Assembly: GCF_023078275.1 (NCBI RefSeq)
Contig: NC_062998.1
Span: 15,637,916-15,701,915, forward strand
Source: Leguminivora glycinivorella
Taxonomy: Eukaryota > Arthropoda > Insecta > Lepidoptera > Tortricidae
Direction of reading: 5' to 3'
Length of the DNA stretch: 64,000 bases
Part shown: positions 19,651 to 31,240 of the stretch, piece by piece
How positions within the stretch are numbered: position 1 is the first letter of the stretch
How the letters are laid out: the number at the start of each line of letters is the position of its first letter
The notes under the pieces: model-generated
What the model was told of the DNA's origin: nothing
Seen by the model: the letters and a program-made list of their open reading frames with translations, nothing else
Databases searched by the model: none
Translations under genes and position numbers: made by a program

Positions 19651-20665
19651 AACATATTTTCAATCTAGTACATTACATATAATGAAAAGGCCTACCTCAC
19701 GTATACAAAATTGTCATTATATGAAAAACCACACAACAAACACTATTTCCGTATTTGTTTTCACAGGCTAGCTTTGAAACTTTGCCCTTTTTACATAATA
19801 ATTTCGAACAGCTATTGTATAATATAACGACAGTATAACGACCACATCGTAATCACTCAACCATCAACTTAATCACGTCAAATTCAGACTATTTATTGTT
19901 TGCGGGGCCGAGAAGTCTAGGGAATGAGACCCCCGGTCCCCGCAGACCCGAGCTCAAATCTAGTGTTAAGTATTTATGCCAGTAGGCTACGCAAAGTGCA
20001 ACCACCCTGTTGTTCCGTGTTACAACATACCCAAAGGCTGCCGAACTTAAGATTACATTACAAGATATTATGGAACAGATTTCATTACAGTGATAACGCC
20101 GCTATTTGTCATTACCTTGTTTTTTTGTTGGGTACTTTTCTTTATTATTTTTAATTCAAGTAAGTATCCCTTCATATGCGTAAAACAATGCTTACTTCGT
20201 TATACGGAGCTAAAAGGAGGTTCACCGTGAACCTCAAGGCCTGTTTGCAGTTTACCATACCTAATTAGCTCTGCTATCTATCAGTAAGAATATCACAGCA
20301 AATACGTAAACAAATTCAACCGATAGTCATGTAAGGTGTTAGTGTCATTGTTAGCTTAGCCATAGGTACCAGGGTACCTTGCAATTTTTTATAGAATTTT
20401 ATTCCTTTTTTTTTCAGATGTTAGTAAACTGATAGGCCAAGACCACAATTTTCAAGTTACCTTGGAGGATATTGAAAAAGAGGCATTTCATAAGATTTTG
20501 CGCCCCAAAGTCGTTGATGTCAGATAACCCTTTCATCTGAATTTTAAAGCGCTTATTAATACAGGTAAGTAATTTTCTGTACAATACACGGGTGTTGCCT
20601 AGCCGCTTGAAACGGTTTCTATAGGTAACCCTGATGACGCTTATGTCATTTTCATCAGTCATCAC

Positions 20666-20756
20666 CAGAGATTGAGCAACTGGGCGTCATACTAGCAACA
20701 TAAGGTTCATTATTCCGAACATGTCATATAAATGACGCCCAACTGTCCGATCTCTG
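20666..20756. mobile_element. 91-bp hAT-like MITE with 8-bp target duplication
   Basis: The ends CAGAGATTGAGCAACTGGGC and its inverted partner are flanked by identical GTCATCAC (20658-20665 and 20757-20764). The CAGAG-type end and 8-bp duplication fit hAT (family knowledge). Confidence 0.82.
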
Positions 20757-20922
20757 GTCATCACATTAAGTAAGACCAAAATTACATATAATTATGTTTT
20801 GTTTTGTTGTCTATACACCTGCATACGTATACTTCTGAAAAGAAAATAAGAACCACCTAACGATGCTAATAATAATATTAAGCGTAAGGTACAGGTAGAT
20901 AGAAATGAACTACATAGTCTAC

Positions 20923-21139
20923 TAAGGCACAGCGAGGCAAATCTCGACTGGAGGGGCGGCAAATGTAACTACTCCATTTTTTCCATGTTTGCATTATTAA
21001 ATAGAGTGTCCACCGGTTATATATGGTAGGCGTGTCCATTGGATACATGTAGAACTCAACATCATAGTGTAATAATGGAAAAAAATAGACCAGTTACAAT
21101 TCCCCCACCCCAGTCAAGATTTGCCCGGCTGTACCTTAG
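20923..21139. mobile_element. MITE of the AAGGTACAGCGGGGCAAA family, copy 1
   Basis: 'aaggcacagcgaggcaaatc' on the left and inverted 'gatttgcccggctgtacctt' on the right, with 'gagtgtccaccggttatata' inside. Other copies are 52979-53174 and the deleted 61996-62049. Confidence 0.8.
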
Positions 21140-21266
21140 CTTAATACTTAAGTTGCCATTTAGGCATGTCACGTACTCTTTGGTACCTATCTAAACTTTT
21201 TTTTAACTGTTGGCTGAAACAGACTAGCTGATTGGCTGATTAAAATAAAAGAACGATTTCATTTTG

Positions 21267-22737
21267 AGGGTTCCGTACCAAAAAGGTACGAGGAACCCTC
21301 ATGGCGCCGCTCTGTCCGTCTGTCTGTCTGTTTGTCCGTCTGTCACATTACTAAATATCTCGAGAACTACTTATGCTATCGATATGAAATTTGTAAATTT
21401 AACTAGTTATGAACATTGTTAACCTCTACAAATTGAAGGTATTATTTTTAAATTATTTAATATTAATTAAAGAATGAAATTATTCATTATAAAATGGCAA
21501 AAATGAAACGGACGCAAACTGTTAATGTCAAGTTACTATTCCACGTCAAGTTACTAGTTAGTGGTAGTGGGGTATCGTTAGAAAGAGCTCAAATTGTACA
21601 TATCAAAACTATTTTTTATATATTTTTTTGTAGTGAAGAAAAAAATAATTATGAAAGAAAAAACATACCCCTCATCTCCAAAGTTTACCAACGAAGAATT
21701 ATGAAATTTTTACTAATCATCATTGCTTTTATGCTAAATATTACAAGAAAAATAAAATTGTGCCTGTAATTTTTAAACTTTTGATTAAAAAAAATCCGAT
21801 TTTAACTTTCAATTTAATCACTCAAGTATATATCCATACTTCAAATTAATACAAGATTTTACGTAAAAAAATCTCTTTCAAATGAAGTAAAAAATTTCGA
21901 AATCGGTTAACATCATATATAATTATCCCTGAAAACCAAACATACTATACAGGCAGGCAAGCATCGGGATACGGGATTTTGTCACTAAAATACCGGTTGA
22001 AAACGGTGACTTGCTTATTATTTTCAGTGACAATTTTCTGAATTCGAACGCGTGTGACCCAAAAATCGGCCCGCAGGCCTTCCCTATCGCACTATTTGTA
22101 AGTTCGATAGGGACGGCCTGATATTTTATCATTTATCGGGCGACCATGGTTGCCTAGCTGTGGGCCGATTTTTGAGTCTCACGCGTTCGAATTCAGAAAA
22201 TTGTCACTGAAAATAATAAGCAAGTCACCGTTTTCAACCGGTATTTTAGTGACAAAATCCCGTATGTGAAATTCAAAAATCGCCCTCCTGGCAGACAATT
22301 ATGGTCGCGCGATAAATGATAAAACATCTGGGTGGCTAGCCGAATGGCACAATCGCTCACGAAACGCTCACGAAACGAAGCGCTAGTAGATATCTATCTC
22401 TATCGCGCTTGCGTATTGGCGCGACAGAGCCAGCGGCGTATCGCTTTCGTTTGGCGTCGGAGAAATGAAATGCCATTCGGCTACGGGGCCTGGCCGTCCC
22501 TATCGCACTTACTAATAGTGCGAGAGGGACGGCCTGATATTTTATCGTCTATCGCGCGACCATGGTACCCGTGCTGGTCGCGCAAATTAGTTACCGAATT
22601 CACCGAGAGATGGTGCTATACCTATACTTCTAGTCAAGTCTTTAAAGTTACATAAGAAACATGATTATTTTAACTATTGAATGTTTGTACGAATACGGAA
22701 CCATCGGTGGGCAAGTCCGACTTGGCCGGTTTTTTTA
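21267..22737 (+). repeat. GGTTCCGTACC family, copy 2, with nested insertions
   Basis: The head 'gggttccgtaccaaaaaggt' is at 21269 and the tail 'tccgacttggccggttttt' near 22730. A cluster of inverted-repeat elements (21957-22592) splits it at the position where 57350 reads without interruption. Confidence 0.8.
21957..22592. mobile_element. Nested cluster of inverted-repeat MITEs
   Basis: An outer pair of about 90-bp arms (21968-22058 and 22177-22265, 'gggattttgtcactaaaata' and its inverse) encloses a second element with 'ccctatcgcac' and 'gatagggacgg' hairpins. A third element ('gccgaatggca' to 'tgccattcggc', about 22340-22480) and another 'gtccctatcgcac/gtgcgagagggac' hairpin (22496-22532) follow. 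At least three insertions are stacked. Confidence 0.65.
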
Positions 22738-23038
22738 TAATCTTTTGCTTTATTTTACGTTATTTAACCCACTTAACCCTACCAGGTGTTATAACACCGA
22801 TTCTTTTTTAATCATTCATCGTTAGCATTCGTTTTAGTTCAAAAAATAAGGTTTTTTGACTAAAACGAATGCTGTTACATCGAAGATATGGAATTTAGCA
22901 TGGTTAGCTCATCGTAACTGGTGAATTTTCAATATAACATGAAACTGCGGTTGCCGTTTAAGAAGTTTATTACTCTTACGGTGGATGTCGCTATGGGTCC
23001 CATTGACCTAAATGGTGGAAAATTTCGCTTGCTTGGTT

Positions 23039-23160
23039 GAAGTCTTGGTGGCTCAGGGGCAAAGCGTGGAGTATCGATCCAAAGGACGTGAATTCAAGTC
23101 TTAACCAAACAAAGGGTGTCGTGTAGCAAAGGTTGCTACGACCTACGACACTGCGCCGTA
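23039..23160 (+). repeat. tRNA-derived SINE (decayed)
   Basis: An A-box-like 'tggctcaggggcaaagcg' and a B-box-like 'gtgaattcaagtc' lie about 45 bp apart, as in the 5' head of tRNA-derived SINEs. The 3' extent is unclear. Confidence 0.5.
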
Positions 23161-23403
23161 TTACGTCGTTTTACCCTGTAGGTAGTTTAATTACATGTCA
23201 AGTACAAGTACCTATGTTAATTTGGGATTTTCCTCATTATATTAATTTTATTCCAAATATAGGAAAGTTATCATTTTTGTTGTTTACTAATTTTTAGGAA
23301 AACAGTATATTACTTATACACTCTTCAAATAAATATTCTTGATTTCCTCATCCTTTTAATGTAACTGAGGCATAACCATAAAGACAATAATTTTTAAGAA
23401 AAA

Positions 23404-24158
23404 AAAACCGCCTTCCTTTGGGGTTCTGGTGATAAATACTTTCAAATGTTGGATTATGTTATCAATTCGTCTGTATATTTTTTAATGTTTGTTATTCGAT
23501 ATCTCCGTCATTTCTGAACCAATTTTTGAAATCTGGATGATTCTGAAGTACTTACAGATGAGAATGATTATCAGAACGGAACTCTAACCAGGGGCGGCTC
23601 ACTCTTCATCAGCAGTTCCACTGCACCAAATGTCACTGTTCTGGACGTAAGTGCATGCTGTTCTTATAAAAATACCAAAGTCACTATAAGTGTGCCGTTC
23701 AGATTTGAGGAGTTCCGTTCTGACCATCATCAGCAATTCCACTGCACCAAATATCACTGTTCTGGACGTAAGTGCATGCTGTTCTTATAAAAATACCAAA
23801 GTCACTATAAGTGTGCCGTTCAGATTTGAGGAGTTCCATGCTGACCATCATCAGGAGTTCCACTGCACCAAATGTCACTGTTCCGTACGTAAATGCATGC
23901 TGTTCCTTTAAAAACACAAAAATCACCATATGTATGCCTTTCAGATTTGAGGAGTTCCCTCGATTTCTCCAGGATCCCATCATCAGAACTGGGTTCTGAG
24001 AAAAATGGGACCAATCTGTATGCATATACATTCAATCAAAAAAAATTTCAAAATCGGTCCAGTAAGATATCGAGGAACAAACATTAAAAAAAAAAAAAAA
24101 AAAAAAACATACAGACGACTTGATAACCCCTTCCTTTGAGATTTGGAAGGCGGTTAAA
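23404..24158 (-). repeat. AACCGCC element with 121-bp minisatellite, locus A
   Basis: Ends AACCGCCTTCC and, inverted, GGAAGGCGGTT. The interior has units of 121 bp (for example equivalent sites at 23690 and 23811) containing 'agaacagtgacatttggtgc' and 'tctgaacggcacac' on the minus strand. Loci B, C and D are 42497-43955, 46378-47133 and 51438-52335. Confidence 0.8.
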
Positions 24159-24599
24159 AAGTTATCTTGATCCGACAATTTAGTCATATCAGAATAAAGT
24201 TCTATATCTTCTTCACAATATTAAAATATCAAGAATACTTTATACAAACGAAGTAAAAAAATACGACATTATCTTTACTTTGTCCTTTAATTTCACGCGC
24301 ATATAAACCTGACGGTATTGGTTTATCCCATATTTCTAGGAGCTCTATAAAATATGTATTCATCGTACCAGATCATACTATTATAGTTAGGATTCCAACA
24401 ATAAATTATGCGTTACTATGAGTATGTACATTATGTACAATTGAATTGTACATACAATATTTATGAACTTAACTGGTATCTAATACCAGGTTGAATTAAT
24501 TATTGTTCCGAGGAAATACGTAGGTGTCTAGTTGTCTACATTTAATTTAGTTATACATTGCCAATACCTATTTATCGTGAGTGCTCCTGAATTTTCTTA

Positions 24600-24830
24600 T
24601 TAAAGTAAAATAATATAATAGTTATTTGTTTTACAAGGGGCAAAGTTGTTGTTTAACCGCACGTGCCAATATTGACACCCGAGCAAGCGAAAGATTCCAA
24701 TATTGAACCGCGAGCGTAGCGAGTGGTTCAAAAAGTGGAATCTTGAGCGTTGCGAGGGTTTCAAAGCACGTAGGTTGAACAAACTTTGCCGCCGAGTGAA
24801 ATACAAAATTTTCCACCACAAATGAAATCC
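24600..24830. repeat. Dispersed repeat 'gaaccgcgagcgtagcgagtg'
   Basis: 'tgttttacaaggggcaaagt' to 'aagtggaatcttgagcgttg'. Fragments of the same family lie at 31640-31770, 37130-37335, 37580-37700 and 59350-59410. Confidence 0.6.
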
Positions 24831-24869
24831 AGCAATCTATTCAATTTATGATGCATAATCTTATACTTT

Positions 24870-25255
24870 TAAACGAGCAATTCTTGTATTTATTTATTTA
24901 TTTATATATACCGACGATCTCGGAAACCGCTCTAACCATTTCGCTGAAATTTGTTATGTGGGGGTTTTCGGGGGTGAAAAATCGATCTAGCGTAGCCTTA
25001 GATCCCGGAAAACGCGAATTTTCGAGTTTTCATGGGTTTTTCTTTCGCGTTAGTACACATAAAATATGGTCGTTAATTTCGCCGCGCGCGTTTCGACTCC
25101 GCTTAGCTCAGTCATACGAGGTCGGTCTAATGTTCGCAGATAGATCGCAGGTGTCAGGGTTTCGAATCCCGGCCAGAAATTAAGTTTTTGTTTTTGTATT
25201 TATAAGAGTTTTTTTTTTATCTAAAGACGTGATATAATAAAATAGAACCAGATAT
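24870..25255 (+). repeat. Dispersed repeat with internal tRNA-like segment, copy 2
   Basis: Inverted match to 9088-10110 without the RTE interruption. Its 3' half contains a Pol III-type head: 'cttagctcagtcatacgagg' (A box-like) and 'gggtttcgaatccc' (B box) near 25155, followed by a T/A-rich tail. It therefore looks like a tRNA-derived SINE joined to a widespread lepidopteran repeat. Confidence 0.6.
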
Positions 25256-25389
25256 TAATTATTTATAGGTAAATTCTACCAGCCAGCTCAAGTCAGCAAG
25301 TTAAAATTTGTATGAAATTACTTTGTACTCTTGTGGATAAAATGCAATTTTGCTATCCGTTTTCGAATAGCAAACCTACGCTTAGACGC

Positions 25390-25890
25390 ACACTGACGGC
25401 AGTTATTGCCGAGGAGTTCTCAGGCATGCCGAAGTCTGCTTAGGATTGCCGAGGACTCAGGCATGCCGAGATATACTTAGGAATACGGAGGGATTTTTGG
25501 GATGCCAAGAAGCTCTGTCGCTCTGTCTTCAAATCAAACAAATGCAAATGGCATCGAGCGCGTTGCGAGGTTCCCGCTTCGGAGCTCCCGAAGCCTGCCG
25601 AAAGTAGCCGAGGGTTGCATCTTTAGGTATGACTTACCCTACCGAAGACTTCCGGGTTATACCGAGGCGACCTTAGGTATGTCTTACGATACCGAAGAAT
25701 TCTCAGGTATGCCGAGGTGTTGTTAGGTGTGCGGGATATGCTTTTACACTACCGTAACATGCTGAGGTAGGCGGGGCGTCCTTAAGTATGCCTTATGATT
25801 CCGAGGCACGCGGAGGTGTTACAAGGTATGCTTTAAGCTACCGAGGACTGCCGAAGTATACCTTGACAGCCGTGCCTTGCGATGCCGTGC
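25390..25890. repeat. Degenerate minisatellite with GCCGAGG/TACCGA motifs
   Basis: About ten irregular units of roughly 45-60 bp read like 'ttaggtatg.cttacgatac' followed by 'cgaag' and 'caggtatgccgagg'. Units are strongly diverged. No transposon ends were found. It is the only tandem array in the window with this composition. Confidence 0.6.
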
Positions 25891-26970
25891 TGATAGTGAG
25901 CGCCGGGCCTAATGCTGAAACACAAATGTAGACTTCGTAACTTTAACTTCGAAACATGACCATGAGTAAAAACTAGGGATTCTGCTGGAGAATTCACGAA
26001 GTGTGAAATCTCGTGAAATTTGTTCTTAGTCGAGACACTCGAGACGGGCAAAAATACCCTTTTGCCTCGAGAACTCGAAAAATTAATTTCTTGCGAAATA
26101 AGTATTTAAATATGCTTTTTTCACATTTTCAGTGCAAATAAATAAATAACTGTCTTGATCTGTCAAGGCGACCGATTCTCCACAGAAATGTAGTCCTCAT
26201 CCCATGATAACTGACGTTATGAAAAATATTTGTAATCAGTTTTATGTAATTTAAGTAATCATATCAGTGTCTGTCTTGAGAGTGATTGAGTCTTTTCAAA
26301 ATCAGTCACATTTTTTGCTCAAAATTCTTAAAATAAATTTAAAAAACTAGCAGTGTGGCCTACGCTATTCTATGAACGGAAATATCCTATCACGAGACAT
26401 GTAAGTAGTAGGTATTGGTTCTAGGGCTGAATAAATATCTTATTGATTAAGTATAATATCTTTACTTGTAACATTCAGAGTCTTTTACAACTCTCAAATT
26501 ATTATAGATTTCTTTTTTCTTTGTATTTGTTTGTGCTTTCTTTATGTATTAATTATAGTTAGTAATAATACGACATTTAGAGACTTCATAGATCTCTAAC
26601 TCTATATCGGTGTATAGCTACTTTGCTTATGATTAATATCTTTAATTGTTAATATTTCTATTAATTTAATTTGTTTAATTTTAATGAATACTTTGTAATG
26701 TTGACATGTAAAAGTGCCCCCATGGCCTATTTGCTGAATAAATGATTTTGTATTTTGTAACTAACATGTCATGATATTATTATACCATTTTGGAAATTTA
26801 GAGATTATGATACCTATATTTGAGACTTTTGAGACAGAGGTTTTACTATAGTTGTATACTCTACAGTAGGTAAGCAATGCTGGTTGCTTGGCCAGCTTCT
26901 GTTAATGAGCCTAATGACGTGTCTAAATGAAAAAGAACGCGATGTATAATTGAATTCATTGATTTTTAAC
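25891..26970. other. No gene seen
   Basis: AT-rich sequence with no recognised repeat or exon. A small inverted pair with 'actcgagac' lies near 26035. Confidence 0.4.
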
Positions 26971-28410
26971 TAAGGTAACGGCGGCTATCAACGCGGGTAT
27001 CGAAATCGACGTCCATTACCGCCGCATTTGCAAATACGCATTTTATAGGCAAACCGACCAATTTCTTAAAAAAAGTTACTCACACATAGGAAGCCTGTTT
27101 AGTTGACTAACGCACATATAGGCGATAGAGAGTGTGAATGAAAGAAGACGCTCGCTATTTGACAGTTTTTGCCACGGGGCCGCGAGAAGAGGTTGTGTCA
27201 TACTGACGTGTGACGCTAAACCTAAGTGAACTCCAATCTCATATAGTAGTTTACGTAATAATTATGGCAAACAGGTGAAAGTTATGCATTTCAAATTATT
27301 GTTTATAGTTTTCTACATGACTTCTGAGTACTTTTTACGTATTGTTTAGCCTGGAAATGTGTTTAAAGTGGAAATTAAAAGACAGCGGTGAAAGGCGCTA
27401 TTTCGTGAGTAGATTCTATTACTGTGGTATACCACAGTAATAGTTAAAGTAGTGATATTAGTTCTTTTTGCTTTATTTTAAGTATATGTGATCAGTTATA
27501 TAATGTCTTACAGTTGTTTCAATCTTGATCTATTCACGCTATCAAAGAACTATTTACGCGGTATGAAAATTATTCAACAAAACCTTAATTTTTAGCAAAA
27601 ACTTCATGACTTATTTCGTAGTTTCTATGAAAACCGTTAATTTGTCATTTTTTTAAACATTGACATAAAGTCTGATGCTTACTTACCAGTTATGTAAACT
27701 TGGTTTTAATATAAGGTTGCAATATTTTATTTTGATTTGTAATGAAAATACATCTGTATGACTTTGTTTTTATGGGTCGGAATTAGATTTTATAATACTC
27801 CAATTTATGCCTATTACCGATGGTACGATCAGATAACCCTCGGTAATAGAATATATAAGAATTTATTACCGATCCATGCAATATTTGTTTGGGTCGGTAA
27901 TGGGTTCCTATAGAAGTATCTATTACCGAGCGACATATTAGTCTTGCATCAAAATATGACATTTAGTGTACCGTAAGTACAGATTTCTTAGGTGAAACTG
28001 AGTCTTCTGTGGGTATTCATAAAGGAGGATAGTATAGGTATATGTATTTGTCATAATTTGTATATTCAACCGTCGGTATTAAGCTCCGAATTTTGAGATG
28101 GGTTTCTATTTACCGATGGCAGAAAAACACTGTCATTCATACCCTCGGTAATGAAATCTCAATTCGCGTTAATAGAACTGCAGCCTGTTCATTACCACGG
28201 TAATAGAAAATTTAGGTATGTTGGCTTCAATAATCATTTTATGACATATAATAAACTAAAATGATCCTAAAACTCTTCAAAACTAATAGTTCAATAAATA
28301 CTCTTCCATAAAAAAAATATTTGTGGTCGTTAATGAGCTTTGATACCCTTAATTTTTGGTATCTTTTGAAATCTTCCTTAAGTACCACGTTAATAGGCGC
28401 CATTACCTTA
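26971..28410. mobile_element. 1.44-kb inverted-repeat element with dispersed ATTACCG motifs
   Basis: The left end AGGTAACGGCGGCTATCAAC and the inverted right end (28380-28408, AGGTAATGGCGCCTATTAAC) match over about 26 bp; a TA flanks each side. Inside, ATTACCG or CGGTAAT occurs in both orientations about ten times, mostly as TATTACCGA, with a 28-bp perfect palindrome at 27416-27443. No transposase frame is present. I infer a non-autonomous DNA element with repeated transposase-binding sites; the superfamily is unknown. Confidence 0.65.
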
Positions 28411-28589
28411 TATAAAATAAATGCACCATACCTAATATCATGGTTATTTTTGATAAGCGATTAAGTAACTTAATTAATCAGGTCAAACTAAAATTTTTTA
28501 AGAGTTGAAAATCATTAATTCATTCAATATATTGATTCCATTATCGAAGTACTCAACGAACGCCACTTAATTTTTTTATTACTTTTTAT

Positions 28590-28790
28590 CAAATATACTT
28601 TATTTACTTACATGAACATATTTATATAATAATTATACTATAAACTAAGACTAAATGTCTAAAATAGGCCTTTAAGGCATTGTACTAAGGATACTGGCGA
28701 CATTTCCTCGCTGTATCGCTTGATACGTTGTGCGAGAAAGTCGCCAGCTCTTCGATCGCCAGTTACCTCAACCATTACTTAAATTATACA
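28590..28790 (-). repeat. Non-LTR retrotransposon 3' end
   Basis: 'atatactttatttacttaca' followed by 'tactggcgacatttcctcgc' and 'gcgagaaagtcgccagctct' resembles, on the minus strand, the 3' terminus of a CR1/Jockey-like element with an AATAAAG-type tail. It is truncated. Confidence 0.45.
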
Positions 28791-29213
28791 AGTATTTTAG
28801 CCTACCTAGAATTTAAGGCATACTTTCAAAGTTAATAAAAATACTACGAGTAATTAATCTCACGTTTTTAGCATACTAAGTTGTAGACAGACACCCAAGT
28901 AGCAAATATTGTGTTAGTCGATTGATCACAGTTATCCATGTCACGAACAAATAAGCCTGCTTATTGGGGACAGTATTAAAATCCGTTATGAGAGGCAGTA
29001 AGAGTATGCTTGGAGCACTTGGTTTTTTCCGAACGCATTGAAACGAGTAAACCTCACACACAAATATACCTATAAAAATGGTCGTCATGATCAGTAGGTA
29101 CATATACATATGGTACTGCGCAACACTTGGCAGCGCGAAATGTACCCAAAAGCGTACACTTGAACTAACAAAATAAATTATGAAGGTTACACGATAATGT
29201 GACAAACGCTTAC

Positions 29214-29604
29214 TAGAGTTGTGCCTGCTCGTTCACTAAAAAGATCGCTCCCAAATAGTACGATCTCCGAAGTGTACTAGTTCGTTTTTTTAGGACATTT
29301 AGTACAGTAGTACACCGAGAGAGCGAGAGACAAATTGTGCATATAGCGTACAGTAACGCTCGCTCGCACTAGCCGAGAGCTGATCGGCCGTTTTCGCGCG
29401 CTCTCGGTCCGAGTCAGTCGGTTCTTGTTCGGTTGCGATCGGATCACACTTCTCGGCTCTTCGCTCCTTTCGCTCCCATTTTGTTGCGCGTGTGTGAGTG
29501 TACTAAATGTACTAGAGAGCAGAATCATTTGGGAGTAGTTCGGTCTAGTACAGTGCAGGGAATCGTGTCTTTTGTACTATTAGTACATGTACTACACAAG
29601 CCTA
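29214..29604. mobile_element. hAT-like MITE with 8-bp target duplication, copy 1
   Basis: The ends TAGAGTTGTGCC and ACACAAGCCTA are flanked by identical ACGCTTAC (29206-29213 and 29605-29612). The interior is rich in 'agtac' and 'ctctcgg' inverted pairs. A relative with the same ends is at 39220-39667. Confidence 0.85.
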
Positions 29605-30005
29605 ACGCTTACACTTACTTCTTTTATCATTCTCGTCGCGAATCGATGAAACAGAAAGAATACGAAATATCGTACATCCAATAATCAATGTGTCACGGTC
29701 GGGATAATTTCCTTTATGAAACCGGAAAGTTCATTCGGCCATCAAAGCTTACTGGCAAACGCACTGTGGAAGGCAATATTGTGTGCTTACAACCTTCGGC
29801 TAACACACTGATTTACGTGGGTTTAAACCCTATCAAGGATGGTTTTGTGCGATGATGAACATATCTTAAGTACAGGATCTTAGGATATCTTTGTCCACAA
29901 TCATATTTTTTCACATTTTTAAATCATCATCACACAATTCCAAAATCTTCATTTTAATTCCTAACTTCTCGTCCACATTACTGTTTCGTCCTTTATCCCA
30001 GTAGG

Positions 30006-30132
30006 CCTAGCACATGATTGTCGCGAGAGTATGTCGCCGCGAGATAGATCACACGTCTGCTTTTTAACCCCCGACGCAAAAACGACGGGGTGTTATAAGT
30101 TTGACGTGTCTGTTTGTTTGTCTGTCTGTCTA

Positions 30133-30173
<41 letters not shown>

Positions 30174-30441
30174 TTGTCTGTCTGTCTGTTTGTCTGTCTA
30201 CTACTAGCTCCCGAACGGATGAACCGATTTCGATTTAGTTTTTTTTTTGTTTGAAAGCTGAGTTAGTCGGGAGTGTTCTTAGCCATGTTTCATGAAAATC
30301 GGTCCACTATGTAGCGGTCGGGGGTTTTTTCGAAATTTAAATTTTGAGGTTAGGTTATATTAACTATATAAATGACATAAGGACGGGTAGTCTATCTCGC
30401 GGCGACATACTCTCGTGGCAATCATGTGCTAACCCTGCAGG
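30006..30441. mobile_element. MITE of the GGGTTAGCACATGATTG family, copy 2, split by insertion
   Basis: The left half (30006-30060) and right half (30366-30441) match the uninterrupted copy at 11894-12030. The gap holds the AACCCCCGACGC repeat. Confidence 0.8.
30062..30362 (+). repeat. Dispersed repeat AACCCCCGACGC, copy 2, nested in a MITE
   Basis: 'ttaacccccgacgcaaaaac', a long TGTC/TGTT microsatellite (30108-30199), then 'gctcccgaacggatgaaccg' and 'gggagtgttcttagccatgt'. It matches 11411-11657 inverted. Confidence 0.75.
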
Positions 30442-30979
30442 TACGTAGCAAAAATGCGCTAATGTTTATGACAATATCGTTAGCTATCTGCATCGCTCTT
30501 CCGTATTGGTGCAACAGAGACAGACTGCCTTTCGATCGGGATCTAACGTCAACGATTGTCAGTTCCGCTAGGCCTACATTCCTAATATTTTGACCACAGG
30601 TCAGCTCCTTAACATTATTGTTAGTAATAAGTAAACAGGCCTGACTGATATAAATAGAAGAAATCTTGTACGCTTTTTATTTACTTCGAACTAATATTTG
30701 TTTTCTTAAAAGTTTTGATAGTAATGTTTACCTCTATCAATGTTCCACCAGCATCATGAATCATATACGAGTCTATGAGTATTTTGTGTACCACATGGGA
30801 ATGTGAACAAGATAGGAAAGTGACTAATGACCATTACTTAATTGACTGTTGACCTGAATTATTCGCGTTGTTAGGTGCCTAGATAGCATTAGCTACCGTC
30901 TGACGTTACGGGAGTTCCCTATGCAAGGATTTTTTTTATAGGTATTAAAAAGTAATAAACGGTTAAATATTCATTGATG

Positions 30980-31240
30980 TCCGGTCTGGCCTAGCGCGTA
31001 GTGACCCTGCCTGCTAAGCCGCGGTCCTGGGTTCGAATCCCGGTAAGGGCATTTATTTGTGTGATGAGCACAGATATTTGTTCCTAAGTCATGGATATTT
31101 TCTATGTGTATATTGTATGTATGTATTTGTATATTATATGTATATATCGTTGTCTGAGTACCCACAACACAAGCCTTCTTGGGCTTACTGTGGGACTCAG
31201 TCAATCTGTGTAATAATGTAATTAATATTTATAAGCCATT
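30980..31240 (+). repeat. tRNA-derived SINE, near full length
   Basis: The head has an A-box-like 'tggcctagcgcgtagtgacc' and a perfect B box within 'gggttcgaatcccggtaagg'. The body ('tgtgtgatgagcacagatat') and the end ('cttactgtgggactcagtca' to 'ctgtgtaataatg') match a very common lepidopteran SINE (family knowledge). Confidence 0.85.

Noticed and set aside
23690..24031. Short 'DLRSSVLTIISSSTAPNVTV' frames in the four AACCGCC loci
   Set aside because: Present in both orientations and in shifted frames of the 121-bp minisatellite; no conserved start, stop or protein family.
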